From Paracoccaceae bacterium (GTDB lineage Bacteria > Pseudomonadota > Alphaproteobacteria > Rhodobacterales > Rhodobacteraceae): a stretch of 15,394 nt of DNA. Positions 5,509-14,607 of the stretch are shown piece by piece. The stretch lies in contig SKKS01000093.1 in assembly GCA_007123625.1 (NCBI GenBank), positions 1 through 15,394 of the forward strand. Reading direction: 5' to 3'. A program made the position numbers and the translations under genes. A model generated the notes under the pieces. It made no database searches. It had not been told where the DNA came from and was given only the letters and a program-made list of their open reading frames with translations. Position 1 is the stretch's first letter. Each line of letters begins with the position of its first letter.

Positions 5509-6633
5509 ATGCAACCAGACCCCGAAGCCGCCACCTGCGGCTGTCGCCACAAGTTTCAACTGAAATCAAGTACCGCGCTTGCCCTTGCGCTGGGGATGGG
5601 CGCAATGAGCCTTGGTGGCGCGGCCATGGTCATCGGCATGAGCGCGGCAACACCGGCTGTGGCAAGCGCCTGCGCGGCCAATCCCTGCGCGGTTTGCGAC
5701 CCATGCGCACCCTGCGCGGCGATGGACTGCGCCGCAGACCCCTGTGCGGCGGATCCCTGCGCCGCTAATCCCTGCGCGGCCATGGCCTGTGACCCATGCG
5801 GCCCCTGTGGTCCGTGCGCCGCGGGTGTCGGCGATGCAACGGGCTGCTATATTCCGCGGCTGCAAGAAGCATCGGCCAACCCTTGCGCGGCGGACCCTTG
5901 CGGCCCCTGCGCGCCTGCGGCCTGTGATCCCTGCGCGCCATGCGAGGCGATGGCCTGTGCCGCTGATCCCTGTGCCGCCAACCCGTGCGCGGCGAAAGCC
6001 TGCGCTCCCTGTGCTGCAATGGATTGTGCCGCCTGTGTGCCCTGCGGGGCCTGTGGCCCGTGCGGTCCCTGCGCGGCAGCTGCCCCCTCGCCTGAAGTCA
6101 GCGATGAGGAACTGCAAGCGCTCTATGACTGCATGATCGACGCGATGGAGGCGATGGGGGCAACCGGCGCCACACCACCGATCCTTGCCGCGTGGTCCGA
6201 ATCCGACCGCGCCGAAGGGGCGGAATTCGCCAACTGGCGCAACTTTGCCGCGGTCCCCTATATCTCGTTCACGCATGGCGAGCGCTTTGCCACCAACCAT
6301 GCCAACGCGATCGCGGGCGAGGTTTATGGCCTGTACGAAGATATCGGCGAAATGCCCGTGGGCGGTATTGTCGCCAAGCCCACGTTCAGTGTCGGCGAGG
6401 ACGGGCAGGGGTTCTGGGAAACATTGTTCCTGATGGAGAAGGCCGAGGCAGGCACCTCGCCCGACACCAACGACTGGATATACAGCGCGATCATGCCGGA
6501 CGGCGGGTTGATGGGCCGGACGCTTGGCGCGAACTCGGACGGAATGTATTTCTGCGCCGCCTGCCACATGGGAAGCAGCGATGGCACGGATGATCTGCTG
6601 TTCATGGAAGAACAGTACCGGGTGCGCAATTGA
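5509..6633 (+). CDS. Exported cysteine-repeat protein with C-terminal cytochrome P460 domain
   Basis: A 374-residue protein in three parts. Residues 1-54 are an export signal: a 20-residue N-terminus with CGCRH at 10-14, a hydrophobic core (about 23-46) and AVASA before Cys55. Residues 55-188 are low-complexity, built from units such as 'CAANP', 'CAADP', 'CDP' and 'CGP', with 31 cysteines spaced 3 or 5 residues apart apart from one 20-residue interruption (about 104-125). Residues about 198-374 form a cytochrome P460 domain ending in the heme motif CAACH (349-353). P460 cytochromes carry a covalent c-type heme and in some members a Lys cross-link; Lys290 is a candidate. Known P460 enzymes oxidise hydroxylamine or NO-related species, but many homologues are uncharacterised. 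It is the first gene behind a sigma-F-type promoter. Metal binding by the repeats is inferred. Confidence 0.88.
   Translation: MQPDPEAATCGCRHKFQLKSSTALALALGMGAMSLGGAAMVIGMSAATPAVASACAANPCAVCDPCAPCAAMDCAADPCAADPCAANPCAAMACDPCGPCGPCAAGVGDATGCYIPRLQEASANPCAADPCGPCAPAACDPCAPCEAMACAADPCAANPCAAKACAPCAAMDCAACVPCGACGPCGPCAAAAPSPEVSDEELQALYDCMIDAMEAMGATGATPPILAAWSESDRAEGAEFANWRNFAAVPYISFTHGERFATNHANAIAGEVYGLYEDIGEMPVGGIVAKPTFSVGEDGQGFWETLFLMEKAEAGTSPDTNDWIYSAIMPDGGLMGRTLGANSDGMYFCAACHMGSSDGTDDLLFMEEQYRVRN
5671..6075 (+). repeat. Coding repeat of Cys-Ala/Pro units
   Basis: Degenerate 9- and 15-nt units (for example tgcgcggccaatccc and tgcggcccc) recur across about 400 nt in frame with the P460 gene. 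The unit lengths equal the 3- and 5-residue cysteine spacing. The interruption at 5820-5875 carries ordinary sequence and splits the tract into two blocks. Such tracts expand or contract by slippage or recombination, so length may vary between strains. Confidence 0.85.
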
Positions 6634-6642
6634 CCCAAGGGA

Positions 6643-6664
6643 ACCGGGGCGCATGCGCCCCGGT
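6643..6664 (+). terminator. Perfect 22-nt palindrome after the P460 gene
   Basis: The 22 bases from 6643 to 6664 equal their own reverse complement; as RNA they give a 9-bp GC stem (ACCGGGGCG/CGCCCCGGT) with a CATG loop, 9 nt after the stop. Only short T runs follow. It probably attenuates readthrough into the next two genes or stabilises the upstream mRNA, giving more P460 protein than downstream products. Confidence 0.55.
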
Positions 6665-6706
6665 CCATTTGCGTTTCGCGTCATGGCTGCCCCGACAGGC
6701 CACGCC

Positions 6707-7219
6707 ATGAAACGCCGCGCGTGCCTTGTCCTTGCGTGCGCCCTGATCCCGGCGTGCGCTGCGGCGACGGCGACGCGTGCCGGGGGCGTGGACTTCATGC
6801 GCTTCGACTTCGCCGATGCGCCGGGGCAGTTCCAGCCCGTGCCGGACCGCGTCGGGATGACACGCTTTTCGATATTGGACGCGATCAGCTTCGAAGGCGC
6901 GGCGGGGCCTGCGCGTCTGGTGGTGAAGCTCGCCCTGCCACCGGGGGCCGCCCCCGGCGCGCAACCTGTCGATGCCCGCGTGACCTATCGGCCAGACGGT
7001 TTCAGCGACTTCTGGCAGACCGCGGATATGCCGGGCCCGGACGCATTCGCTTTCACACGACTTGAGCTTTCGGGACCCGCGCCGCAGATCGTGGGCACAT
7101 TTCAGGTTCTGCTTTGCCGTCGTGCATCGGTGATGGTGCCCGCCGATCCGGAGACCTGTCAACGCGCCACCGGCGCCTTCGCGACCGAATTGCAAACCGA
7201 CAGAAAGGAGATGCCATGA
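6707..7219 (+). CDS. Small exported protein of unknown function
   Basis: A 170-residue protein I do not recognise. Residues 1 to about 25 are a signal peptide, 'MKRRACLVLACALIPACAAA'. The IPAC at 14-17 resembles a lipobox but has Pro at -2, so lipoprotein status is doubtful. The mature part is rich in short hydrophobic strands ('ARLVVKLALP', 'DARVTYRPDGF', 'FAFTRLELSG', 'IVGTFQVLLC'), suggesting a beta-sandwich. Cys137 and Cys151, 14 residues apart, could form a disulfide. The ATG at 6707 has AGG 7 nt upstream; an in-frame ATG at 6683 has no ribosome site. The stop overlaps the ATG of the DUF3179 gene (ATGA), tying the two together, and it is 73 nt after the P460 gene, so it is probably in the same sigma-F-controlled operon. 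Confidence 0.78.
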   Translation: MKRRACLVLACALIPACAAATATRAGGVDFMRFDFADAPGQFQPVPDRVGMTRFSILDAISFEGAAGPARLVVKLALPPGAAPGAQPVDARVTYRPDGFSDFWQTADMPGPDAFAFTRLELSGPAPQIVGTFQVLLCRRASVMVPADPETCQRATGAFATELQTDRKEMP

Positions 7220-8187
7220 TCCGCCTTGCCGCCCTTGCCGTCGGCGTCATGTTGACGGCCGTCCCCGCGCTGTCCGAGATCCCGCCGCAATGGAGCGCGG
7301 AGTTTCCGAAAACCGACTTCGCCACCGCCAGTGTGGACCTGTCCGAGATCCTCTCGGGCGGGCCGCCGCGCGATGGCATCCCCGCGATCTGGGAGCCTGT
7401 ATTCCTGGACGCGGTCGACGAAACGCGCATCGCCGCACGCGAGCCGGTCATGACCTATGCCCCCGAGGGCGAGAGGCCGCGCGCCTATCCGATCCGCTAT
7501 CTGATGTGGCATGAGATCGTAAACGATGTGGTGGGCGGCAAGCCGATTGCCGTTACCTTCTGCCCCCTTTGCAATTCCGCGATGATATTCGACGCCCGGA
7601 TCGATGGCGCGCGCCACACTTTCGGGGTTTCCGGCAAGCTCCGTCACTCGGATATGGTGATGTACGACCGCGAGACCGAAACCTGGTGGCAGCAGGCCAC
7701 GGGCGAAGGGATCGTGGGCCGACACACCGGCCACAGCCTGACGCTGTTGCCCGGCTGGATGGAAAGCTGGGCCGAATTCATCGACCGCAATCCCGACGGG
7801 CTGGTGATGGATGAACCCGAATGGCGGCGCGCGTATGGCAGCAACCCCTATGTCGGCTATGATAGTTCGCCGCGTCCGTTCCTGTATCAGGGCGAGGACC
7901 CGCCGCATGGCATCTCGCCCCTGGCCCGCGTCGTGCGCGTGGAGAACCGCGCCTGGACCTTTGCGCGGCTGCGCGACGAAGGCGAGATCCGCGAGGCGGG
8001 TGTGGTCCTGAACTGGCGCCCCGGTCAGGCCTCGGCGCTGGACAGCCGCGACATTGCCCAGGGCCGCGATGTCGGCACCGTCCGTGTCCGCGACACGCAG
8101 GGGCGCGATCTGCCCCATGACATCCCCTTCGCATTCGCGTTCCATGCGCTGTTCCCGAACGGCGAATGGATGCTGGGCGACAATTAG
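7216..8187 (+). CDS. Exported DUF3179 domain protein
   Basis: A 323-residue protein with a signal peptide (1-20, cut after ALS). The rest is a full-length DUF3179 domain, recognised by 'AYPIRYLMWHEIVND', 'PIAVTFCPLCNSAMIFD', 'FGVSGKLRHSDMVMYDRETETWWQQ' and 'GEGIVGRHTG'. DUF3179 has no established activity. The invariant-looking CPLC (Cys116-Cys119) is a CxxC that could bind metal or do thiol redox chemistry, and His/Asp/Trp-rich motifs follow it. AGGAG at 7206-7210 lies 5 nt before the ATG, and the ATG overlaps the upstream stop. It ends the operon led by the Cys-rich P460 gene, so a shared periplasmic task is likely. Function is unknown. Confidence 0.88.
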   Translation: MIRLAALAVGVMLTAVPALSEIPPQWSAEFPKTDFATASVDLSEILSGGPPRDGIPAIWEPVFLDAVDETRIAAREPVMTYAPEGERPRAYPIRYLMWHEIVNDVVGGKPIAVTFCPLCNSAMIFDARIDGARHTFGVSGKLRHSDMVMYDRETETWWQQATGEGIVGRHTGHSLTLLPGWMESWAEFIDRNPDGLVMDEPEWRRAYGSNPYVGYDSSPRPFLYQGEDPPHGISPLARVVRVENRAWTFARLRDEGEIREAGVVLNWRPGQASALDSRDIAQGRDVGTVRVRDTQGRDLPHDIPFAFAFHALFPNGEWMLGDN

Positions 8188-8232
8188 GTAAAGACATAAG
8201 GGCCACCGGACAGGGCACTGCCGTCAAGCGCG

Positions 8233-8250
8233 GCCCTGTCGGGACAGGGC
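8233..8250. terminator. GC hairpin between convergent DUF3179 and dnaJ
   Basis: GCCCTGTC (8233-8240) and GACAGGGC (8243-8250) form an inverted repeat; as RNA about 6 bp pair around a TCGGGA loop. A third copy, GACAGGGC, occurs just upstream (from 8209). There is no T-run, so termination on either strand would be weak. Nothing else is seen in the 159-nt gap 8188-8346. Confidence 0.4.
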
Positions 8251-8346
8251 ATCCGACGCCACGCCCGACGCCCTTGGGTGCCAAGTCCCGAACGGCGCCA
8301 GCAGGCGCGCACCAGAAGGAGGAGCGGCACGCGCCTTATTGGGGTG

Positions 8347-9504
8347 TCAGCCTTTCATGCCATCCCAGAAGCTTTTCACCTTGTCGAAAAAGCCCGAGGA
8401 ATGCGGGTTGTTGTCCGGGCTGAGCCGCTCGAATTCCTCGAGCAGTTCTTTTTGCTGCGCGGTCAGGTTCACGGGCGTCTCCACGGCAAGTTCGATCAGC
8501 ATGTCACCGTGCCCGGCGCCGCGCAGCGCGGGCATGCCCTTTGAACGCAGGCGCATCTGGCGGCCCGACTGGCTGCCCGCGGGGACCTTCACGCGCGAGC
8601 GGCCACCGTCGATGGTGGGGACCTCGACCTCGCCGCCCAGGGCCGCCTTGGCCATGCTGACGGGCACCCGGCAATACAGGTTCATGCCGTCGCGCACGAA
8701 GATCGGATGATCCTCGACCTCGATGAAGATGTACAGATCGCCTGCCGGTCCACCGCGCAACCCTGCTTCCCCCTCCGAGGACAGGCGAATTCGGGTGCCG
8801 GTTTCCACGCCCGCAGGCACGTTGACACTGAGTGAGCGCTCCTTTTCCACCCGTCCGGCACCGGCGCAGACCTTGCACGGGTTCTTGACGATCTGTCCGC
8901 TGCCGCCGCAGGTGGGGCAAGTGCGTTCGACGGTAAAGAACCCCTGTTGCGCGCGCACCTTGCCCATGCCCGAACAGGTCGGACAGGTGACCGGTTCGGC
9001 GCCGCCTTCGGCCCCGGTGCCGTTGCAGGCGTCACACGACGAAAGGGTGGGCACGCGGATGCTTTTGCGCGTGCCGGAATACGCATCTTCCAGCGTGATG
9101 CCCATGTTGTAGCGCAGGTCCGACCCGCGGCTGGCACGCTGGCGCCCGCCGCCGCCGCGCCCGCCCACGAAATCGCCGAACAGGTCTTCGAACACGTCCG
9201 AGAATGCGCTGGCGAAATCGGCGTTCCCGCCATAACCGCCACCGGGGCGCCCGCGCGGCCCCCCGCCACCCATGCCGCCATCGAACGCCGCGTGGCCGAA
9301 CCGGTCGTAGGCGGCCTTTTTCTGCGGGTCCTTCAGTGCCTCATAGGCTTCGTTGACTTCCTTGAACTGCGATTCGGCCTGTGGGTTGTCCGCGTTGCGG
9401 TCGGGGTGCAGCTCTTTCGCCTTCTTGCGATAGGCTTTCTTCAACTCTTCGGCCGATGCGCCGCGCTCCACGCCCAGAACCTCGTAGAAATCCCGCTTAG
9501 CCAT
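8347..9504 (-). CDS. dnaJ: Chaperone protein DnaJ (Hsp40)
   Basis: A 385-residue type I J-protein, co-chaperone that delivers substrates to DnaK and stimulates its ATPase. The J domain (1-70) has the essential HPD at 33-35. A Gly/Phe-rich stretch follows (about 75-130, 'GGMGGGGPRGRPGGGYGG'). The zinc-finger domain starts at Cys157 with four CxxCxGxG repeats: CDACNGTG, CPTCSGMG, CPTCGGSG, CKVCAGAG. The C-terminal substrate-binding domain is intact ('GDLYIFIEVEDHPIF'). A GAGG precedes the ATG. It lies 70 nt downstream of dnaK on the same strand, the usual order, and should be heat-induced by readthrough from the dnaK promoter, possibly damped by the hairpin between them. Confidence 0.98.
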   Translation of the reverse strand: MAKRDFYEVLGVERGASAEELKKAYRKKAKELHPDRNADNPQAESQFKEVNEAYEALKDPQKKAAYDRFGHAAFDGGMGGGGPRGRPGGGYGGNADFASAFSDVFEDLFGDFVGGRGGGGRQRASRGSDLRYNMGITLEDAYSGTRKSIRVPTLSSCDACNGTGAEGGAEPVTCPTCSGMGKVRAQQGFFTVERTCPTCGGSGQIVKNPCKVCAGAGRVEKERSLSVNVPAGVETGTRIRLSSEGEAGLRGGPAGDLYIFIEVEDHPIFVRDGMNLYCRVPVSMAKAALGGEVEVPTIDGGRSRVKVPAGSQSGRQMRLRSKGMPALRGAGHGDMLIELAVETPVNLTAQQKELLEEFERLSPDNNPHSSGFFDKVKSFWDGMKG

Positions 9505-9526
9505 GTGTGCCTCATTTCAACGCAAT

Positions 9527-9556
9527 GTCCCGGCCCGGAGATGTCCGGGCCGGGAC
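9527..9556 (-). terminator. Long intercistronic hairpin between dnaK and dnaJ
   Basis: A 13-bp perfect stem (9527-9539 with 9544-9556) and a 4-nt loop, centred in the 70-nt gap. On the transcript no U-run follows, so it is better read as an attenuator or an mRNA-stability element that keeps DnaK above DnaJ than as a full terminator. Confidence 0.6.
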
Positions 9557-9574
9557 CGATGGGGATTTCCGCGC

Positions 9575-11488
<1,914 letters not shown>

Positions 11489-11599
11489 GTGACAGCATCC
11501 TCTGAGTTCAAGCGATGTGGCAGGCGGGCAAGTCCGCGTCGGCCCCGGCCCACCTGAAGCGTCGGCGTCACGCGTTCTGCGCTCGGCCTCCTCGCGGGC

Positions 11600-11629
11600 T
11601 ATATAGGAAGGTGCCCGAGGGGCTGCAAC
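11600..11629 (-). promoter_or_regulatory. RpoH-type heat-shock promoter of dnaK
   Basis: On the minus strand, GTTG (11629-11626), 18 nt, CCTATATA (11607-11600). This fits the alphaproteobacterial RpoH pattern CTTG-N17/18-CYTATNT with one mismatch in the -35. Transcription would start near 11594, leaving a leader of about 105 nt. No CIRCE inverted repeat was seen. Confidence 0.6.
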
Positions 11630-11702
11630 CGTCACGGCGGTGTGAAATCGGATGCTTTTCTTCGGGCGTGTCGCGGGCGACCGCCAGCGCAGGCCGATTG
11701 TA

Positions 11703-11724
11703 CGGGCGCGCGGTCACGCGCCCG
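11703..11724 (-). terminator. Candidate terminator after the SPOR/protease-like gene
   Basis: CGGGCGCG (11703-11710) pairs with CGCGCCCG (11717-11724) across a 6-nt loop, 38 nt past the minus-strand stop at 11762. There is no U-run. It lies upstream of the dnaK promoter and would help insulate dnaK. Confidence 0.4.
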
Positions 11725-11761
11725 CACTGGACTGGCGTCAGATAGCGGCCGCGCGCGGGGG

Positions 11762-13516
11762 TCAGTTCCAGCAGGACACAAGCACCGTCAGATCGCCCGC
11801 CATGCGGGTCAGTATGCCGGGCGGCACGGCGCCCGCCGCACTTTGCGTACCTGTCCGGATGCCGTTGCTGGTCAGGAAATCGCGCAAAGCGTCCGAGCGC
11901 GCGGCAAAGCCCACATCCGACGGCAGCAAGCGCCCGCCGGTATCGACTGCGGGCAGCACCAGCCCGATCACCGCGCCATTGCCGTCGAATACCGGCCCGC
12001 CGCTGTCGCCGGGCTGGAGCGCGGCGCCGATGCGCAGCAGGTTATCCTCACCGTTCAGGCCGCGCAGGTCCTCCAGCGCGCCCGAGGTCAGAAGCGGGCG
12101 GGTCAGCATGTCCTCGAAGCCGAAGCCAGACACCCAGATTTCGCTGTCCAGTCGCGGATCGCTGCCTGCGAACTGGGCAAAGGCCAGCGGCACCAGCGGC
12201 GTATCGGGGCGCAGGACCGCGATTCCCAACGCCTCGTCTCGTGCAACGACGCTGGCGCCATACACTTCGTCGATCGTCACGCGCTCGCAGCTGTCTACAG
12301 CTTCAAGCGAGGTCAGCACCGTGCCGGTCGCGTCGATGTAGAACCCCGAGCGCGACCGCTCCGGGCGCCGCACCGCCAGCCCCGACAGGAGGTCGCGCCG
12401 CTGCACGGCGCTCGCCTCGCCGATGCCATCGGGCAGCGTATCGCCGAAGGTGGCAAAGCTGTCCTGCATCATCGGCAGCACGCGTGCCATCTGATCGTCC
12501 CGGTCCGGTGTCCAGATCAGGGTCCAGCCCTTGATCTGCCCGCGCTGGTACTGCGCGAAGGTGTGCGAGCGCAGTGTCTCGCTCAGGCCGGTCAGCAAAA
12601 ATGAATTGGCCTGGCGCCGCCGCTCGCCCTCCATCGGCACGATTTCAAGCGTCTGCATGATTTCGTAAAGGCCGAACAGCGTGGCTTGCGTGCCGGACTG
12701 GCTGATGAGCAGCACCTGAACGCCGCTGTCGTCGCGCGATCCGAAGTGCGCGAACGGGGCTTCGTGGCGGTCAAATTCGACCATGGCGAGCGGCAACTGT
12801 ATGCGGATGCCTGCGCGCTCGTCCTCCCACTCGTCCATGCCCAGCGCGGCAAGCTCCATCGAATACGCGCGGATCAGGGCCTCGCGCTGTCGCGTGGTCA
12901 TGACGCCGGTCGCGTTCAGTTCCTGAGCCTCTTGCCAGGCGGACATCGCGCGGCGGGTGCCCGGGCCAAAGGCGCCATCAATGCCCAGGTTGTAGAAACC
13001 GAACCACTGCAGCGCGACCTGGATCGCCGCGCGTTCGTCGCGGGTCAGCCGCCCTTCGGACACCTGTGCCTCGCGCAGTGTTTCCTCGGGTTCTTCGATG
13101 ACTTCGGGCGCGATGATCTCGGCCAGCGCTTCGGTTTCCGGCTCAGACGTCGGCTCGGGGACCGGAAGAGGGGTTGCCGCGGCGTCCGCAGGGAAGATGC
13201 GCCGCCCGAATCCCTGACCGTCCGACACGAAAGCGTCCGACGGGATCGCCCGCGCCGCCAGCAGGCTGCGGCGTTGCGCATCGGCCTCCTCACGCGCCGC
13301 AAAGGGCCCAAGCACCACGGCATTCCAGCCGCTTGGAAGCCGGAAACCGGCTGTATTGCCGATACTTTGCGCGTACGCTTGCGCGCGCGCGACGGCCTCG
13401 GCCTCGGTCGAATGCGCCTCGACCTGTACCCAGAACACGGTCTGCGCCATGCCCCGCTCCGGTGCCGCCGCCAGCCCGACCAGCACAAACAAGAAAACCC
13501 GAAACACCTTGATCAC
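11762..13516 (-). CDS. Exported SPOR / peptidoglycan-binding / degenerate trypsin-like protein
   Basis: A 584-residue periplasmic protein. Residues 1-24 are a signal peptide (cut after GMA). A SPOR-like domain (about 26-110, 'TVFWVQVEAHSTEAEAVARA') should bind septal glycan strands; an acidic Pro/Glu linker follows (115-150). Residues 157-216 are a PG_binding_1 domain ('QWFGFYNLGIDGAFGPGTRRAMSAWQ'). A middle region of unknown role precedes a chymotrypsin-fold domain (about 395-560). The last has GDSGGP with Ser505, but where the catalytic His should be it reads TSLEAV (Glu405) and where the Asp should be it reads LGIAVL (Gly431), so it is probably not a protease. The GTG at 13516 is preferred over GTG 13570: GGAG lies 6 nt upstream and the signal peptide then starts cleanly. 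It likely acts in envelope or division-site biology; partners are unknown. Confidence 0.82.
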   Translation of the reverse strand: MIKVFRVFLFVLVGLAAAPERGMAQTVFWVQVEAHSTEAEAVARAQAYAQSIGNTAGFRLPSGWNAVVLGPFAAREEADAQRRSLLAARAIPSDAFVSDGQGFGRRIFPADAAATPLPVPEPTSEPETEALAEIIAPEVIEEPEETLREAQVSEGRLTRDERAAIQVALQWFGFYNLGIDGAFGPGTRRAMSAWQEAQELNATGVMTTRQREALIRAYSMELAALGMDEWEDERAGIRIQLPLAMVEFDRHEAPFAHFGSRDDSGVQVLLISQSGTQATLFGLYEIMQTLEIVPMEGERRRQANSFLLTGLSETLRSHTFAQYQRGQIKGWTLIWTPDRDDQMARVLPMMQDSFATFGDTLPDGIGEASAVQRRDLLSGLAVRRPERSRSGFYIDATGTVLTSLEAVDSCERVTIDEVYGASVVARDEALGIAVLRPDTPLVPLAFAQFAGSDPRLDSEIWVSGFGFEDMLTRPLLTSGALEDLRGLNGEDNLLRIGAALQPGDSGGPVFDGNGAVIGLVLPAVDTGGRLLPSDVGFAARSDALRDFLTSNGIRTGTQSAAGAVPPGILTRMAGDLTVLVSCWN

Positions 13517-13522
13517 CGCAGT

Positions 13523-13526
13523 CTCC
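13523..13526 (-). promoter_or_regulatory. Ribosome site selecting the GTG start at 13516
   Basis: GGAG on the minus strand, 6 nt before the GTG at 13516. It decides for this start, since the upstream in-frame GTG at 13570 has no such site and would add 18 polar residues before the signal peptide. Confidence 0.6.
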
Positions 13527-13596
13527 GCAATTTTGTTACCTGATCCCACCCTAGCAGAGCTTGTGGGCACCGACTCTCAAATCTGGTTCAGTGCCG

Positions 13597-13625
13597 TTGA
13601 CCCCTTCGCGTGGCTTGCCTATGGA
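13597..13625 (+). promoter_or_regulatory. Sigma-70 type promoter of the glyQ operon
   Basis: TTGACC (13597-13602), 17 nt, TATGGA (13620-13625). This is a good housekeeping promoter for an alphaproteobacterium. Transcription would begin near 13632, about 37 nt before the glyQ ATG. No T-box or other leader structure is visible. Confidence 0.6.
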
Positions 13626-13668
13626 GGCACAGCTTTATGTGATCCCCCCGCCGTGACAAGAGGCACTC

Positions 13669-14607
13669 ATGCCCCAAACCTTGGAAAAGCCGCGCAGTTT
13701 CCAGGAAATCATCCTGCGGTTGCAGAGTTACTGGGCCGCACAGGGCTGCGCGGTGTTGCAGCCCTATGACTTGGAGGTGGGCGCAGGCACGTTTCACCCG
13801 GCCACGACCCTGCGCGCACTCGGCCCGCGCCCCTGGGCGGCGGCGTATGTCCAGCCTTCGCGGCGCCCCACCGACGGGCGCTATGGCGACAATCCCAACC
13901 GGCTGCAGCACTATTACCAGTTCCAGGTCATCATCAAACCCTCGCCCCCCGATCTGCAGGATCTGTACCTGGGCAGCTTGCGCGCCATCGGGGTCGATGA
14001 TGCGCTCCACGATATCCGCTTTGTCGAGGATGACTGGGAATCGCCCACCCTTGGCGCCTGGGGGCTGGGCTGGGAAGTCTGGTGCGACGGGATGGAGGTC
14101 AGCCAGTTCACCTATTTCCAGCAGGTTGGCGGCCATGACTGCCGCCCCGTGTCGGGCGAGCTGACCTATGGGCTGGAGCGGCTGGCCATGTATGTGCTTG
14201 GCGTCGATCATGTCATGGACATGCCGTTCAACGACCCGGACGCGCCCATCCCGCTGCGCTATGGCGATGTCTTCCGCCAGACCGAGCAGGAGTATTCGCG
14301 CTGGAACTTCGAACAGGCCGATACCGACATGCTGTTCCAGCACTTCAAGGACGCCGAGGCCGAATGCCGGCGCATCCTGGACGCACCTGCCACCGACAGC
14401 GCCGGGCGGGCCATCATCATGGTGCACCCGGCCTATGACCAGTGCATCAAGGCCAGCCATCTGTTCAACCTGCTGGACGCGCGCGGCGTGATCTCGGTCA
14501 CGGAACGGCAGGCGTATATCGGCCGTGTGCGCACGCTGGCGAAGCTGTGCGCCGATGCCTTCGTGCAGACCGCAGCGGGCGGCACTTTGGACGGGGTTGC
14601 CGCATGA
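13669..14607 (+). CDS. glyQ: Glycine--tRNA ligase alpha subunit
   Basis: A 312-residue catalytic subunit of the bacterial alpha2-beta2 glycyl-tRNA synthetase, which activates glycine with ATP and charges tRNA-Gly. Class II motifs are visible: 'SFQEIILRLQSYWAAQGCAV', the motif 2 region 'YVQPSRRPTDGRYGDNPNRLQ' with 'HYYQFQVIIKP', the glycine pocket stretch 'FVEDDWESPTLGAWGLGWEV' and motif 3 'ELTYGLERLAMYVLGV'. Length is normal. The ATG has AGAGG upstream. The stop overlaps the start of the next gene (ATGA), so the cluster glyQ-DUF6446-glyS is cotranscribed and coupled. Confidence 0.98.
   Translation: MPQTLEKPRSFQEIILRLQSYWAAQGCAVLQPYDLEVGAGTFHPATTLRALGPRPWAAAYVQPSRRPTDGRYGDNPNRLQHYYQFQVIIKPSPPDLQDLYLGSLRAIGVDDALHDIRFVEDDWESPTLGAWGLGWEVWCDGMEVSQFTYFQQVGGHDCRPVSGELTYGLERLAMYVLGVDHVMDMPFNDPDAPIPLRYGDVFRQTEQEYSRWNFEQADTDMLFQHFKDAEAECRRILDAPATDSAGRAIIMVHPAYDQCIKASHLFNLLDARGVISVTERQAYIGRVRTLAKLCADAFVQTAAGGTLDGVAA

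Noticed and set aside
5671..6075. CRISPR-like regular repeats
   Set aside because: The units are 9-15 nt, degenerate, in frame with a signal-peptide protein and lack spacers; they are coding cysteine repeats.
5566..6798. 410-codon minus-strand frame opposite the P460 gene
   Set aside because: It is the mirror of the GC-rich cysteine repeats and P460 domain; the plus strand has the signal peptide, heme motif, ribosome site and promoter.
12686..13543. 285-codon plus-strand frame opposite the SPOR/protease-like gene
   Set aside because: Antisense to a gene with signal peptide and three recognisable domains; the product is Arg/His-rich with no motif.
13551..13580. Minus-strand promoter TTGAGA-N18-TGCTAG for the SPOR/protease-like gene
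   Set aside because: Position suits the GTG at 13516, but the -10 is poor, so it is not listed as a feature.
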